DNA of 64,000 bases. Origin: UBA4416 sp964543545. Lineage in GTDB: Bacteria; Bacteroidota; Bacteroidia; B-17B0; Aurantibacillaceae. Location of the stretch: positions 558,001-622,000 of the forward strand of contig CAZIYT010000002.1 of NCBI GenBank assembly GCA_964543545.1, given 5' to 3'. The position numbers and the translations under genes were made by a program. The notes under the pieces are model-generated. The model was not told the origin of the DNA, did not search any database, and saw only the letters and a program-made list of their open reading frames with translations. This document shows, piece by piece, positions 36,862 through 45,593 of this stretch (within the stretch, counting starts at the first letter, position 1; every line of letters begins with the position of its first letter).

Positions 36862-37440
36862 ATGAACAATCTATTGAAATATTTCCTGCAGGGCCTCGTA
36901 CTCTGTATCCCTTTCGGCATCACCGTCATTGTGTTTCTGAAGCTGTTCCAGTTCTTCGAGGGGCTTTTTTCCTTTGTGGGGCTTACGGGCTACCCGGCGC
37001 TCGATACGCTGATCTCCATTGTGTGCGTGTTGGTCATCATTACCGTCATCGGCATGCTGGCCTCCTCTTTTTTATTCAAGCGCCTGTTTGCTTTTTTTGA
37101 AGAAAAGCTGGAGCATGCCCCTTTCATCCGCCATGTCTATTCGCCGATTAAGGATTTTATGAATGCCTTCATGGGCAATAAAAAACGCTTTACCAAACCG
37201 GTGCTGGTACTTACCAACCCGCAGGCCAACATCGAGGAGCTGGGCTTTATTACCCAGGACGACCTGAGCGACTGGGGCATTACAGATAAGGTTTCCGTTT
37301 ATTTACCCTATTCCTATTCCTTCTCGGGGCGCCTGGTCATTGTGCCCATCAGCCAAATCAAACCGATTAATGTGGAAGGCGGCGATGCCATGAAGTTCAT
37401 CGTGTCGGGTGGTGTGACGGATGTGGAGAAGGAAAATTAA
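36862..37440 (+). CDS. DUF502 family membrane protein
   Basis: 192 residues. Two transmembrane helices at about 5-27 (LLKYFLQGLVLCIPFGITVIVF) and 48-70 (DTLISIVCVLVIITVIGMLA) precede a conserved soluble part with HAPFIRHVYSPIKDFMNAF, VLVLTNPQANIEELGFITQ and SYSFSGRLVIVPISQI, all hallmarks of DUF502. The family is widespread in bacteria and plant plastids; its role is not established. The gene closely follows hemF. Confidence 0.9.
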   Translation: MNNLLKYFLQGLVLCIPFGITVIVFLKLFQFFEGLFSFVGLTGYPALDTLISIVCVLVIITVIGMLASSFLFKRLFAFFEEKLEHAPFIRHVYSPIKDFMNAFMGNKKRFTKPVLVLTNPQANIEELGFITQDDLSDWGITDKVSVYLPYSYSFSGRLVIVPISQIKPINVEGGDAMKFIVSGGVTDVEKEN

Positions 37441-37842
37441 AGGTAAGTTCCGGAACTCAGCAGGACCATTTAGAAGGGAGATTACAGATTCCGCTATAGC
37501 TGTAAGCATGAAAATCAGGGTGTGCCGGCGAAAAGCCGTCAGGCTTTCCGTTCCTCCCAATAGCTATCGGGACCTTCACGCAATCTTCCGTTATTTAGTG
37601 ATTCCTTTTAGTTTGAATTAAGCGCGGGTCACGACAACCCGCCCGGACGCCATAAAAAGAAGGATCTCTCTTCAGTAAAATCAGGAAAGCTTTACGCTGT
37701 TTTCTTCACAACCAGAAACATGTAAACACAACAGTTCCGTTTGTTCTTTTAACAAAAAATTGCCATATTGTAATAGCTTGTTTGGGAATAACCCTTACTT
37801 TTAAGAAAAGTGAAATCAATCACGCCATTAAAAAAACAATTT
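37441..37842 (+). other. Intergenic region, repeat-like boilerplate and promoter area
   Basis: No gene. It contains GC-rich, palindromic fragments (for example around 37524-37560, and 37621-37662, which resembles 800-832) and an AT-rich last 100 bases that must hold the promoter of the coiled-coil protein gene. No clear TAnnTTTG box was found. Confidence 0.45.
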
Positions 37843-38736
37843 ATGAAAACAGCGTTAGTTTTAGCAGCCTCCCTGGCAACCTTAGCCGCATCCGCTCAGC
37901 GTATCGAGTTAAAGGAAGGGAGTGAGAAATTCTCTACCGGCTCTCAGAATGCCATCAGCACCACCATTTATGCCAACACCCAGGACGATGTACAAAGCGC
38001 CTGGAAGAGCCTGATGAAAGACTACAAGAATGAAAAAGTAAAAAGCGATAAGAACGAAGTATTTGGCGACAATATCCTGATCAAGGAATTTGGCAACAAC
38101 CCGGCAGATGTGTATGCCACCTTCGAGGAGAATAAAAAAGAGATGACGGTGAAGATGCACGTGGCCTTTGACCTGGGCGGCGCCTACCTGCAATCGTCTT
38201 CCGAGAATAAGGACAAGTATAAGGAAGCGGAAAAGATCGTGAAGGATTTTGCGGTGAAGATGACGAAAGCACCTTTGCAGCAAAAAGCGAAAGATGCCGA
38301 GAAAGCGCAATCGAAGCTGGAAGACGAACAGAAAGACCTGGAGAAAGATAATAAGAACCTGAAAGGCGATATCGAAGATAATAAAGGAAAGATTGCCAAA
38401 GCGGAGAAGGAGATCAAAGTAAAAGAGCTGGAGCTGGAAAAGAAAAAAGGCGAGATCGAAATTCAGAAAAAGGTGGTGGATGCCAGCTCCGGCGCGGTGA
38501 GCGAGCAAGCCAAAGCTTCCAAAAAAATCCTCGATAAATTGCAGGACCAGCAAAAAGATATTGAAAAAGATCTCAAAGGCCTGAAATCGGACATAGAATC
38601 ATGCAACAGCAAAATTAAAAAAGCGGAAGACGATATTAAAAAGAACGAATCGGACCAGGAGAAGAAAAAATCGGAAATCTCCAAACAGAAAGATGCCGTA
38701 AGTGAAGCCAAAAAGAATGTCGACAAGGTCGATTAA
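37843..38736 (+). CDS. Secreted coiled-coil protein
   Basis: 297 residues from ATG 37843; the GTG at 37810 would add a non-signal leader. MKTALVLAASLATLAASAQ is a Sec signal peptide. The first 130 residues are a small mixed domain (FSTGSQNAISTTIYANTQDDVQSAWKSLMKDY). From about 160 onward the chain is a long Lys/Glu/Asp-rich heptad coiled coil (SKLEDEQKDLEKDNKNLKGD and repeated KSEIxxxK units). No family is recognised. A mirror-image antisense open frame across the coiled coil is a composition artefact. Confidence 0.78.
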   Translation: MKTALVLAASLATLAASAQRIELKEGSEKFSTGSQNAISTTIYANTQDDVQSAWKSLMKDYKNEKVKSDKNEVFGDNILIKEFGNNPADVYATFEENKKEMTVKMHVAFDLGGAYLQSSSENKDKYKEAEKIVKDFAVKMTKAPLQQKAKDAEKAQSKLEDEQKDLEKDNKNLKGDIEDNKGKIAKAEKEIKVKELELEKKKGEIEIQKKVVDASSGAVSEQAKASKKILDKLQDQQKDIEKDLKGLKSDIESCNSKIKKAEDDIKKNESDQEKKKSEISKQKDAVSEAKKNVDKVD

Positions 38737-38758
38737 GATTTTTTTTTGTTTAAGATTG

Positions 38759-38789
38759 AAAAGCTGATTCGTCAAGGGTCAGCTTTTTT
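38759..38789 (+). terminator. Intrinsic terminator after the coiled-coil gene
   Basis: AAAAGCTGA (38759-38767) pairs with TCAGCTTTT (38779-38787) around an 11-base loop, and the T-run continues to 38789. It stands 22 bases after the stop codon. Confidence 0.85.
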
Positions 38790-39181
38790 CAGATATAGAT
38801 TCTCAACCAAAAGAGAACTAAACTCTTTCGGGTTCATTTGAAAAATTAAAAATTCACAGTATGCCGGCGCCGCATTTTGCCAGTCCCCACGCATTTCCTC
38901 AGGTAGATGGTTTTAAAATTTGAGTAACACTCCTTTGGTTCTTTGATGGAATTCACATGAAGTTTAGGTCTGATTTTGTGAAGCAATAGCCGTAAAAGCA
39001 ATGAAGGGCAGGCAAGCGGATTGCTTTTATCGGCGGTTCCGCCGCTTTTCAGGCGGAAATTGCCTACCACAAAATCAGAAGCTTTTGGATACTTTTGGCT
39101 TCAAAAGTATCGGAGAAAAAAATGTAATACATTCTTTTTCCAGCTAAGGAAAGAACCCGAATATGTCCTTATCTTTAAACG
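38790..39181. other. Intergenic region without convincing genes
   Basis: Short open frames on both strands have no coding character. Around 39029-39062 there is a GC-rich palindromic run (GGCGGTTCCGCCGCTTTTCAGGCGG, two overlapping inverted repeats). TATCTTTA at 39170-39177 directly before the acyltransferase is a possible -7 box only 4 bases from the ATG. Confidence 0.45.
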
Positions 39182-40267
39182 ATGGGAATCCTTCGAACCA
39201 TACTGGCGCTGGCCGTTGTTGTGTATCATTCTTATAAGATCTTTGGATTGCGGCTCTGCGGAGGGCAGGTAGCCGTGCAATCGTTCTACATGATCTCCGG
39301 CTTTTACATGGCGCTGGTGCTCAACGAAAAATATACAGGGAAGGGTTTTTACAAAACCTTTATCACCAGCCGTTTTTACCGCATTTTTCCGGTTTACTGG
39401 GCGGTGCTGCTTTGCGCAGTGCTGGTATCGGTGGTAGGCCTTTACGCTTTCGATAAGCCCTATTATCTGGCGCGTTACCTCAGTGGCAGAGACTGCCTCT
39501 CCTGGACAACTATACTCTGGTTTGGCCTTGAGAATATCATCGTGATCGGGCAGGACATCCTGTACTTTTTACGCCTCGACGAGCTTTGCCAGCCTTCACT
39601 GGTGTATAATCCCTTATCGTTTAAGCACACCGGCTACCAGTATTTGTTTGTACCACAGGCCTGGTCTATCAGCATCGAGTTTGTATTTTACCTGCTGGCG
39701 CCTTTCCTTGTTACCAAAAAGCTGCGCTGGCAATTGCTGGTAGTTGTGCTGAGCCTGGGACTGCGCTATATTTTTGCGGCGAAGCTGTACCTGAGCTTCG
39801 ACCCCTGGACCTACCGTTTTTTTCCTTTCGAGCTGGCCTTTTTCATTGCCGGAAGCCTGGCTTACCGCTTTTACAAATGGCTGGAAACAAGGCCCACCAA
39901 TCCCGGGATTGGCTACGGAGCCTTAGTGTTGTTATTGGTGCTGATTGTTTCCTACGACCGGATCATTCTGCCGGAAACAGCTAAGAACTACAGCTTTTAT
40001 GTCCTGTTCCTGCTGGCATTGCCCTTTATTTTTTACAGCTTCAAAAGCAATAAAACCGACCGCTATATCGGGGAGCTTTCGTTTTCCATTTACATCATCC
40101 ATCACCTGGTGGTGAACCTGCTCCGCAAGCAGTTCTTTGGCAATCCCTATATGCTCGACTATTATGGCTATGTGGTGATCGGGATTACACTGCTGCTCGC
40201 CATAGCCATGCAGCGCTGGCTGGTGGAGCCGCTGGACCGGTACAGGCACAGGCTAAGCAGCAGGTAA
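39182..40267 (+). CDS. Acyltransferase 3 family (OafA/YrhL-type) membrane acyltransferase
   Basis: 361 residues with about ten hydrophobic helices. The N-terminus RTILALAVVVYHSYKIFG carries the catalytic-type H16, and the next helix reads GGQVAVQSFYMISGFYMALVLN with the flanking SRFYRIFPVYW, all hallmarks of the acyltransferase 3 fold. Such enzymes O-acetylate surface polysaccharides or peptidoglycan from cytoplasmic acetyl-CoA. The PQAWSISIEFVFYLLAPF block around residue 158 is also conserved. Encoded alone; the substrate cannot be read. The -7-like box is so close to the ATG that the mRNA may be leaderless. Confidence 0.9.
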   Translation: MGILRTILALAVVVYHSYKIFGLRLCGGQVAVQSFYMISGFYMALVLNEKYTGKGFYKTFITSRFYRIFPVYWAVLLCAVLVSVVGLYAFDKPYYLARYLSGRDCLSWTTILWFGLENIIVIGQDILYFLRLDELCQPSLVYNPLSFKHTGYQYLFVPQAWSISIEFVFYLLAPFLVTKKLRWQLLVVVLSLGLRYIFAAKLYLSFDPWTYRFFPFELAFFIAGSLAYRFYKWLETRPTNPGIGYGALVLLLVLIVSYDRIILPETAKNYSFYVLFLLALPFIFYSFKSNKTDRYIGELSFSIYIIHHLVVNLLRKQFFGNPYMLDYYGYVVIGITLLLAIAMQRWLVEPLDRYRHRLSSR

Positions 40268-40367
40268 TTGGCTCTTAATAAATATATTCTCCGGTTTTTT
40301 AAGGATCATGCAACAATTTTCAACAAAAGAACGTGAGTGGAAAAAAATCAAAAAAATAGAAATATTT

Positions 40368-40398
40368 TTTTGCGGATAAGAAAATAGTTGTAAATTTG
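40368..40398 (+). promoter_or_regulatory. tRNA-Glu promoter
   Basis: TTTTG at 40368-40372 and TAAATTTG at 40391-40398, spaced 18 bases, match the Bacteroidota -33/-7 consensus almost perfectly. They lie 51 bases before the mature tRNA. Confidence 0.75.
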
Positions 40399-40449
40399 CA
40401 CTCCATTAATTAAGCAACTGACCCGAAAAGAGAAGTTCATTAATCAAAT

Positions 40450-40521
40450 GGCCCGTTCGTCTAGGGGTTAGGACACGTCCCTTTCACGGATGAAACACGG
40501 GTTCGATTCCCGTACGGGCTA
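40450..40521 (+). tRNA. tRNA-Glu (anticodon TTC)
   Basis: A 72-base cloverleaf. Acceptor arms are GGCCCGT and ACGGGCT (one G-T pair at the tip), the anticodon stem is CGTCC/GGATG with a seven-base loop at 40481-40487, and the anticodon TTC is at 40483-40485. The T arm is ACGGG-TTCGATT-CCCGT. No CCA is encoded, so the 3' end needs processing and CCA addition. Confidence 0.97.
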
Positions 40522-40533
40522 CGAAAGTAGCAA

Positions 40534-40561
40534 AAAACCCTCAGCAAAAGCTGGGGGTTTT
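40534..40561 (+). terminator. Terminator after tRNA-Glu
   Basis: AAAACCCTCAGC (40534-40545) pairs with GCTGGGGGTTTT (40550-40561) around an AAAA loop, with one T-G pair. Confidence 0.88.
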
Positions 40562-40614
40562 GTCTTTTATACCTGTTGGCTTTAATCATGATCACCGGTC
40601 AATCATCGGAACGA

Positions 40615-41052
40615 TTATCTGACGCGTTTCCACACCTGCGTTTTGGTAAGCTTACCCAGGTAGCCGCGAACGTTCATCGTGTTTTTATCTTTCAAGGTAA
40701 TAATCACGTTCGCACTAAAGCCCACACTTGGGATATACACTTTTCCTTTCCAGCTTTGTTCAGACTGATCGAACTTGAGATCGTATAAGGTATGGATTCC
40801 TACCAGCGTCCTGTCTCTCAGGCCCGGTTCCTTATTGTGCCGGTCCTTCTTTGGATTTCCTTTGCTGTCCAGGGGGCGTGCAAGCGTAATTACTTTTCCG
40901 AAGTAGAGTCCTTCGTTTTGAAACACCTGTACGAGGGCTTCGTCATCATCGGTATTCCAAAAGCCCACAATCCCGTTCTGATCGGTCGTTAATAAGTTAC
41001 CGCTGCCAATAAATCTTAGACAAAAAAGAGAATATAAAATCAGGCGAAACAT
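40615..41052 (-). CDS. DUF2147 family protein
   Basis: 145 residues with a signal-like N-terminus (MFRLILYSLFCLRFIG). It matches the DUF2147 pattern: GIVGFWNTDDDEALVQVFQ, LYFGKVITLARPLDSKGNPKKD, DRTLVGIHTLYDLKFDQSE and WKGKVYIPSVGFSANVIITL with a final LTKTQVWKRV. Family members are small exported lipocalin-like beta proteins; their ligand is unknown. The gene is convergent to the tRNA terminator and solitary. Confidence 0.85.
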   Translation of the reverse strand: MFRLILYSLFCLRFIGSGNLLTTDQNGIVGFWNTDDDEALVQVFQNEGLYFGKVITLARPLDSKGNPKKDRHNKEPGLRDRTLVGIHTLYDLKFDQSEQSWKGKVYIPSVGFSANVIITLKDKNTMNVRGYLGKLTKTQVWKRVR

Positions 41053-41186
41053 AGTTTACAAATTGTCTGGTGATTCCGTAAAACAAAATTAAGTGGTTTC
41101 TTATTCTTGAGTAAGAAGATTGGGTTATTGCGCTACCATGGAGCTTGCCAACCCGGTGAATAAAGCAGGCTTTTTCAGGCGACCGC

Positions 41187-41525
41187 TTACTTTAATTTAA
41201 TTTTCTTTCTATGCTTTAACCCGAACTCTATCAAAATCTGTATAATGGGTTCAACATGGCTGGCATGCTCTGTAAGGCTGTATTGAACGGCAATTGGTTT
41301 GGAAGCAATGACTGTTCTTGTGATTAATAAATTTTCTTCCAAAGTCTGTAACTCCTTCGAGAGTACTTTAGGAGTTATTCCCACAACATTTTTCTGCAAA
41401 TCTTTAAATCGTTGCGTTCCATGAAACATTAACACCTGCAGAATAAAGAATTTCCATTTTCCGCTCAATAATTCAAGTGAATCATTAATCGCCAGGATTT
41501 TATCGTTACAGTCTGTTTGTTTCAT
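41187..41525 (-). CDS. HxlR-type winged-helix transcription regulator
   Basis: 112 residues: the pattern LELLSGKWKFFILQVLMFHGTQRFKDLQKNVVGITPKVLSKELQTLEENLLI, split here only by family segments, is the HxlR winged helix with the GKW-x3-IL core. The single early cysteine (TDCNDKI) suits the conserved redox- or thiol-sensing Cys in some members. It is divergent from the WD40 gene, with both promoters in 74 bases. It probably represses itself and its neighbour. Confidence 0.93.
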   Translation of the reverse strand: MKQTDCNDKILAINDSLELLSGKWKFFILQVLMFHGTQRFKDLQKNVVGITPKVLSKELQTLEENLLITRTVIASKPIAVQYSLTEHASHVEPIIQILIEFGLKHRKKIKLK

Positions 41526-41599
41526 GGTATATTTTTATAGTCACTTTCCAAAAGGTAATTGATAGCAAATATATAGTATTCAGTACATATTTTTGTGAA
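41526..41599. promoter_or_regulatory. Overlapping divergent promoters of HxlR and WD40 genes
   Basis: TATATTTG on the - strand (complement of 41566-41573) faces the HxlR gene. On the + strand TATTTTTG (41588-41595) is 4 bases before the WD40 ATG. Between them AGTATTCAGTAC (41575-41586) is a short imperfect palindrome of the GTAC-N-GTAC kind that HxlR proteins often bind. Confidence 0.5.
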
Positions 41600-42574
41600 A
41601 TGAATATACACAACAGGCGTACATGCATATTACTAACTGTACTTATGCTTCATCTTAATTCAAATATGTTATCACAAAAAAACAGTATTGTGCCGTTAAA
41701 TTCACTGGCAGGCCATTCCATGCCTGTTCTTGCGGTAGCCTATAGTTGTGATGGTAAATACATTGCATCAGGGGCTGGCGACAAGACAATAAAGATCTGG
41801 CAAGCCGAAAATGGGAAATTACTGAAGACATTATCCGGCCACGCGGAGTGGGTTGGATCCCTTGCCTACAGCCCTGACAACAGGTACCTGGCTTCCGGTT
41901 CGGGAGATAAAACCATAAAGATCTGGGATGCTTCAATGGGCGTAGTGCTACGAACGATATCCGGCATGACTGAATTTATCAGTTCAATTACATTTAGCCC
42001 CGATAGCAAATATATCGCTGCGGGACTATACGATAATACCGTTAAAATATGGGAAACATCAACGGGTATATTAGTGCAAACATTATCAGGACATACAGAA
42101 CCAGTCAGAACAATAGCCTATAGTCCTGATGGAAAAAATATTATTTCCGGCTCGCGTGACAATACGGTGAAAATGTGGAATACATCAACCGGAAAGTTGA
42201 TACGCACACTATCCGCGCACTCGTATTTTGTTTTAGCGGTTATATATAGCCCAGACGGAAGCCGGATTGTGTCATGTTCTAAGGATAGCACCTTGAAAAT
42301 CTGGGAGTCTTCAACCGGTAAGTTACTTCATAGTTTTCGATATGAAGATCAAATCAGTTCAGCAGCATTTTTACCGGATGGAAAATACCTTATTGCTTCT
42401 TCATACAATGGGGCGATTTTAATCCTGGATCCCATCAGTGGTAAATTAATATCCAAAATGCCAGCTCATGCAGAATGGATCATTTCCCTCGCTTTAAGTC
42501 CGGATGGAAAAAACTTAGCTTCCGCAGGTGGCGATATGGTGGTCAAGCTTTGGAAAATTCAAGACCTTAAATAA
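41600..42574 (+). CDS. Exported seven-blade WD40 beta-propeller protein
   Basis: 324 residues. MNIHNRRTCILLTVLMLHLNSNMLSQ looks like a signal peptide, so the propeller is probably periplasmic or secreted. Seven WD40 repeats of about 42 residues follow, each with a H/M-x4-SxAYSPDGKY core and DNTVKIW end (ends at roughly residues 68, 110, 152, 194, 236, 277 and 321). All seven fit one closed ring. There is no extra enzymatic domain. The gene and its neighbour HxlR are more AT-rich than the flanking genes, which hints at acquisition. Binding partner unknown. Confidence 0.9.
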   Translation: MNIHNRRTCILLTVLMLHLNSNMLSQKNSIVPLNSLAGHSMPVLAVAYSCDGKYIASGAGDKTIKIWQAENGKLLKTLSGHAEWVGSLAYSPDNRYLASGSGDKTIKIWDASMGVVLRTISGMTEFISSITFSPDSKYIAAGLYDNTVKIWETSTGILVQTLSGHTEPVRTIAYSPDGKNIISGSRDNTVKMWNTSTGKLIRTLSAHSYFVLAVIYSPDGSRIVSCSKDSTLKIWESSTGKLLHSFRYEDQISSAAFLPDGKYLIASSYNGAILILDPISGKLISKMPAHAEWIISLALSPDGKNLASAGGDMVVKLWKIQDLK

Positions 42575-42623
42575 ATATGCCTGTTGTCAAATCTGCGCCT
42601 GAAACCCTTAGTCGTCAAAGATC

Positions 42624-43745
42624 TCAGCTCGTTTTCTTGTAATTGAAAATAGCCCAGGCATTAAAGAACACGGCCATTCCGCTAATGATCATGAACTGAT
42701 ATTTAATATCGCTGAAGCCGCTGCCTTTTAAAACAACCATGCGCATCACCTGGATGAAGTGCGTTACCGGGTTGCAGTTGGCTACAACCTTGGCCCAGGC
42801 TGGCATGCTATCCACAGAGGTAAACAAGCCGCTGATCAGGATAAAGATCATCATGCAGAAGAAAGCCAGCGACATGGCCTGCTGCTGCGTAGCGGAGTAG
42901 GTGGAGATCAACAGGCCAATGCCCAGCAAGGCAATGAGGTAAACCGCCAGGAAAGCATAGATCACCCCTAAGGAGCCTGCCGGAACAATGCCATAGATCA
43001 GGCGGCCTACGCCTAACAGGCCTACCGAAAAAACAAACATCCCGATCACCCAAAAGGGAATGAGCTTCCCTAAAATGAAATGGTATTTTTTAACCGGCGT
43101 CACGTTGATCTGCTCAATGGTGCCGACTTCTTTTTCTTTCACAATATTCAAGGCACACATGTAAGAGCCTACCATCGTCACTAATACGACCAGGATGCCC
43201 GGAACCATAAAGAAGGGATAATTCAGAAAAGGGTTGTACCAGTTCAGGGAAGCCACTTCAATAACGGGGCTCTCATTGGCCCGTGATGGTGTGATCCACT
43301 CCAGGCGGATCTCTGTATTGAAATTGGCAATGATCCGGGAAAGGTAAGCACTGCCGACAGATGCTTTCGTACCGTTGATCGCATTGACCGCCAGGAAGAG
43401 GTTGCCGGAATTTTGCGATACCAGGTCCTTCTCAAAATTCGTTGGTATTTCCAGGATCAGGTCCGAGCGGTCTTTCTGAAATTCCACAAACGACTGATCA
43501 AACGAATGGCTGTAATCATTCAGCTTAAAATATCCGGAGGCAATGACCTTATCGGCCAGCCGGCGGGAGTAGGTGGAATGATCATGATCCACGATAGAGA
43601 TGTTTACATTCTTCACTTCATAGTCGGCTGCCAGGGGCATCACGATGAGCTGAATGATAGGCAGGGCAATGATGAGGCGCAGAATGGCCCTGTTGCGGAA
43701 GATCTGCCTGAATTCTTTCTGCAATAAAAATACAAGGGTTCTCAT
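42624..43745 (-). CDS. ABC-2 type transport permease, YbhR-like
   Basis: 373 residues, last gene of the efflux operon. ABC-2 permease topology: an N-terminal membrane segment (RLIIALPIIQLIVMP), a large periplasmic part to about residue 180, then five helices from FFMVPGILVVLVTMV to VFFNAWAIFNY, with the conserved KEKEVGTIEQINVTPV loop. It overlaps the preceding permease by 4 bases (ATGA). With its partner it would form the translocation channel for the two ABC ATPases. Confidence 0.9.
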   Translation of the reverse strand: MRTLVFLLQKEFRQIFRNRAILRLIIALPIIQLIVMPLAADYEVKNVNISIVDHDHSTYSRRLADKVIASGYFKLNDYSHSFDQSFVEFQKDRSDLILEIPTNFEKDLVSQNSGNLFLAVNAINGTKASVGSAYLSRIIANFNTEIRLEWITPSRANESPVIEVASLNWYNPFLNYPFFMVPGILVVLVTMVGSYMCALNIVKEKEVGTIEQINVTPVKKYHFILGKLIPFWVIGMFVFSVGLLGVGRLIYGIVPAGSLGVIYAFLAVYLIALLGIGLLISTYSATQQQAMSLAFFCMMIFILISGLFTSVDSMPAWAKVVANCNPVTHFIQVMRMVVLKGSGFSDIKYQFMIISGMAVFFNAWAIFNYKKTS

Positions 43746-44848
43746 GCCAGTCTTATTTTAAATTTCTTAATACTGATCGTTAACAGAACAACGGTCATCC
43801 CGGTAAGGACCAGCGTTTCCTTCCAGATAGCCGAAAAGCCGAGGCCTTTGATCATAATGGATTTCACAATGATGTAATAATATTTTGACGGAACGATGTT
43901 GGAAATAATTCTGAGTGGCAAAGGCATATTTTCGATAGGGAACATAAAGCCGCTGAACATCAGTGTTGGCAAGAGCATGCCCATGAGGGAGATGAGCATG
44001 GCGCTTTGCTGGGAATCGGTGCTGTTGGAGATCAGCAGGCCTAAAGAAAGTGCCGTGAGAATAAACAAGGCGCTGACGGTATACAATAACAAAATACTGC
44101 CTTTGATGGGGAGATCGAGCAGCGTGACGCTCAGAATTAAAATAACCGTAAGGTTTAAGAGCGACAGAAAGAAATACGGAATCGCTTTTGCCAGGATCAC
44201 CAGCACCGGGTTGAAAGGAGAGACCAGCAGAATCTCCATCGTCCCCAGTTCTTTTTCCCTGACAACGGATACGGATGTCATAAGCACGCACACCAATAAT
44301 AACACCAGGGCAATGACTCCCGGAACAAAATTAGGAGCGCCTTTTAGCTCGGGGTTGTAGATCATGCGCAGGTCGGTCTGGATGCGAAAAGGCAGCGAGC
44401 GCCCCTGCAAGAGCTCATTCTGATAATCCATGATGATGGTCGTGGCAAAATTGGTGAGCGTGCTTGCTGTATTGGGATCAGAAGCATCGGCAATAATCTG
44501 TACCTGGCCTTTGTTCAGGTGAAGCAGATCGTGGTTAAAATTGGCCGGGAAGATGATGGCCAGCTTTGTATTGCCCGCCTTAAAGGCCGCTTCTATATCG
44601 TGGTGGCTCATCACGCTTTTGCGAATACTGAAATTGCCGCTGGCTTCGATTTGATCGGTGATCCGGTGCGAGGCCTCATCGTTGGCATAATCGCAGATCA
44701 CCACTTCCGAATTTTTAATTTCGTTCGTGAGGGCAAAGCCGAATAAAACGATTTGCGCGACAGGCAGGCCAAACAAAAGCAAGAGGGTCTTTTTATCACG
44801 GAACACATGATAAAACTCTTTACGGACAAATGCGAGAAACTGTTTCAT
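43742..44848 (-). CDS. ABC-2 type transport permease, YbhS-like
   Basis: 368 residues from the ATG at 44848; this start leaves a 1-base gap to the upstream ATPase gene and is preferred to the longer 44887 form, which would overlap it by 38 bases. Topology matches the sister permease: membrane segment LLLLFGLPVAQIVLFGFAL, a periplasmic domain, then VPGVIALVLLLVCVLMTSV and further helices, with the conserved REKELGTMEILLVSPF loop. In the E. coli YbhFSR exporter the equivalents are YbhS and YbhR. Confidence 0.9.
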   Translation of the reverse strand: MKQFLAFVRKEFYHVFRDKKTLLLLFGLPVAQIVLFGFALTNEIKNSEVVICDYANDEASHRITDQIEASGNFSIRKSVMSHHDIEAAFKAGNTKLAIIFPANFNHDLLHLNKGQVQIIADASDPNTASTLTNFATTIIMDYQNELLQGRSLPFRIQTDLRMIYNPELKGAPNFVPGVIALVLLLVCVLMTSVSVVREKELGTMEILLVSPFNPVLVILAKAIPYFFLSLLNLTVILILSVTLLDLPIKGSILLLYTVSALFILTALSLGLLISNSTDSQQSAMLISLMGMLLPTLMFSGFMFPIENMPLPLRIISNIVPSKYYYIIVKSIMIKGLGFSAIWKETLVLTGMTVVLLTISIKKFKIRLA

Positions 44849-44849
44849 A

Positions 44850-45593
44850 TCAATCGGCTTTACGTTTTGCACCTCTGGCCAGCTCAAAAAATACCTCGTC
44901 CATCGATGCGGCGGAAAATTGTTCTTTTAGCTTCACAGGCGTATCCAATGCTTTGATCACGCCATCCACCATCATGGAAATGCGGTTGCAGTATTCTGCT
45001 TCGTCCATGTAATGCGTGGTCACAAAAATGGTAATGCCTTTATCGGAAGCTGCATAAATCAGGTCCCAGAATTGCCGCCGGGTTACAGGATCCACGCCGC
45101 CCGTGGGCTCGTCGAGGAAAACGATCTTCGGCTCATGAACCACGGCCACCGAAAAAGCCAGCTTCTGTTTCCAGCCAAGCGGCAGCGAGCCCACCAGTTT
45201 TTTGGCCTCCTGCTGCATGCCCAGGGTTTCCACCAGCTCTTCGCGTTTCAGCTTCAGCTGTTTGTTGGACAAGCCATAAATCCCTCCAAAAAAATTAATG
45301 TTCTCGAGCACCGTTAAGTCTTCGTAGAGAGAAAATTTCTGGCTCATGTAGCCGATGTTCTTTTTGATGTGTTCCGTTTGTTTGTAGATGTCGAAACCCG
45401 CAATGGTAGCAGATCCCGACGAAGGCGTGGATAAGCCGCAGAGCATTTTCATGGCCGTTGTTTTGCCGGCACCGTTGGCTCCCAGGAAACCGAAGATCTC
45501 TCCGGCATACACCTCAAAGCTGATTTCGTTGGTGGCGATAAAATCACCGAAACGCTTGGTAAGCTTATCTGTTTTAATAACAACCTCTTTCAT
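44850..45593 (-). CDS. ABC transporter ATPase with variant signature motif
   Basis: 247 residues, the second half of a YbhF-like pair. Walker A GANGAGKT is at 38-45 and Walker B ends in FLDEP (D161, E162). The ABC signature is LPLGW (137-141) instead of LSGGQ, while its partner keeps LSGGM. This asymmetry is typical of heterodimeric ABC sites where one site is degenerate. Its start overlaps the preceding ATPase stop by 4 bases (ATGA). It should supply energy for drug or lipid export with the two permeases. Confidence 0.92.
   Translation of the reverse strand: MKEVVIKTDKLTKRFGDFIATNEISFEVYAGEIFGFLGANGAGKTTAMKMLCGLSTPSSGSATIAGFDIYKQTEHIKKNIGYMSQKFSLYEDLTVLENINFFGGIYGLSNKQLKLKREELVETLGMQQEAKKLVGSLPLGWKQKLAFSVAVVHEPKIVFLDEPTGGVDPVTRRQFWDLIYAASDKGITIFVTTHYMDEAEYCNRISMMVDGVIKALDTPVKLKEQFSAASMDEVFFELARGAKRKAD

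Noticed and set aside
37909..38553. 214-codon hydrophobic - strand frame opposite the coiled-coil gene
   Set aside because: The complement of Lys/Glu codons reads as Phe/Leu, so this is an artefact.
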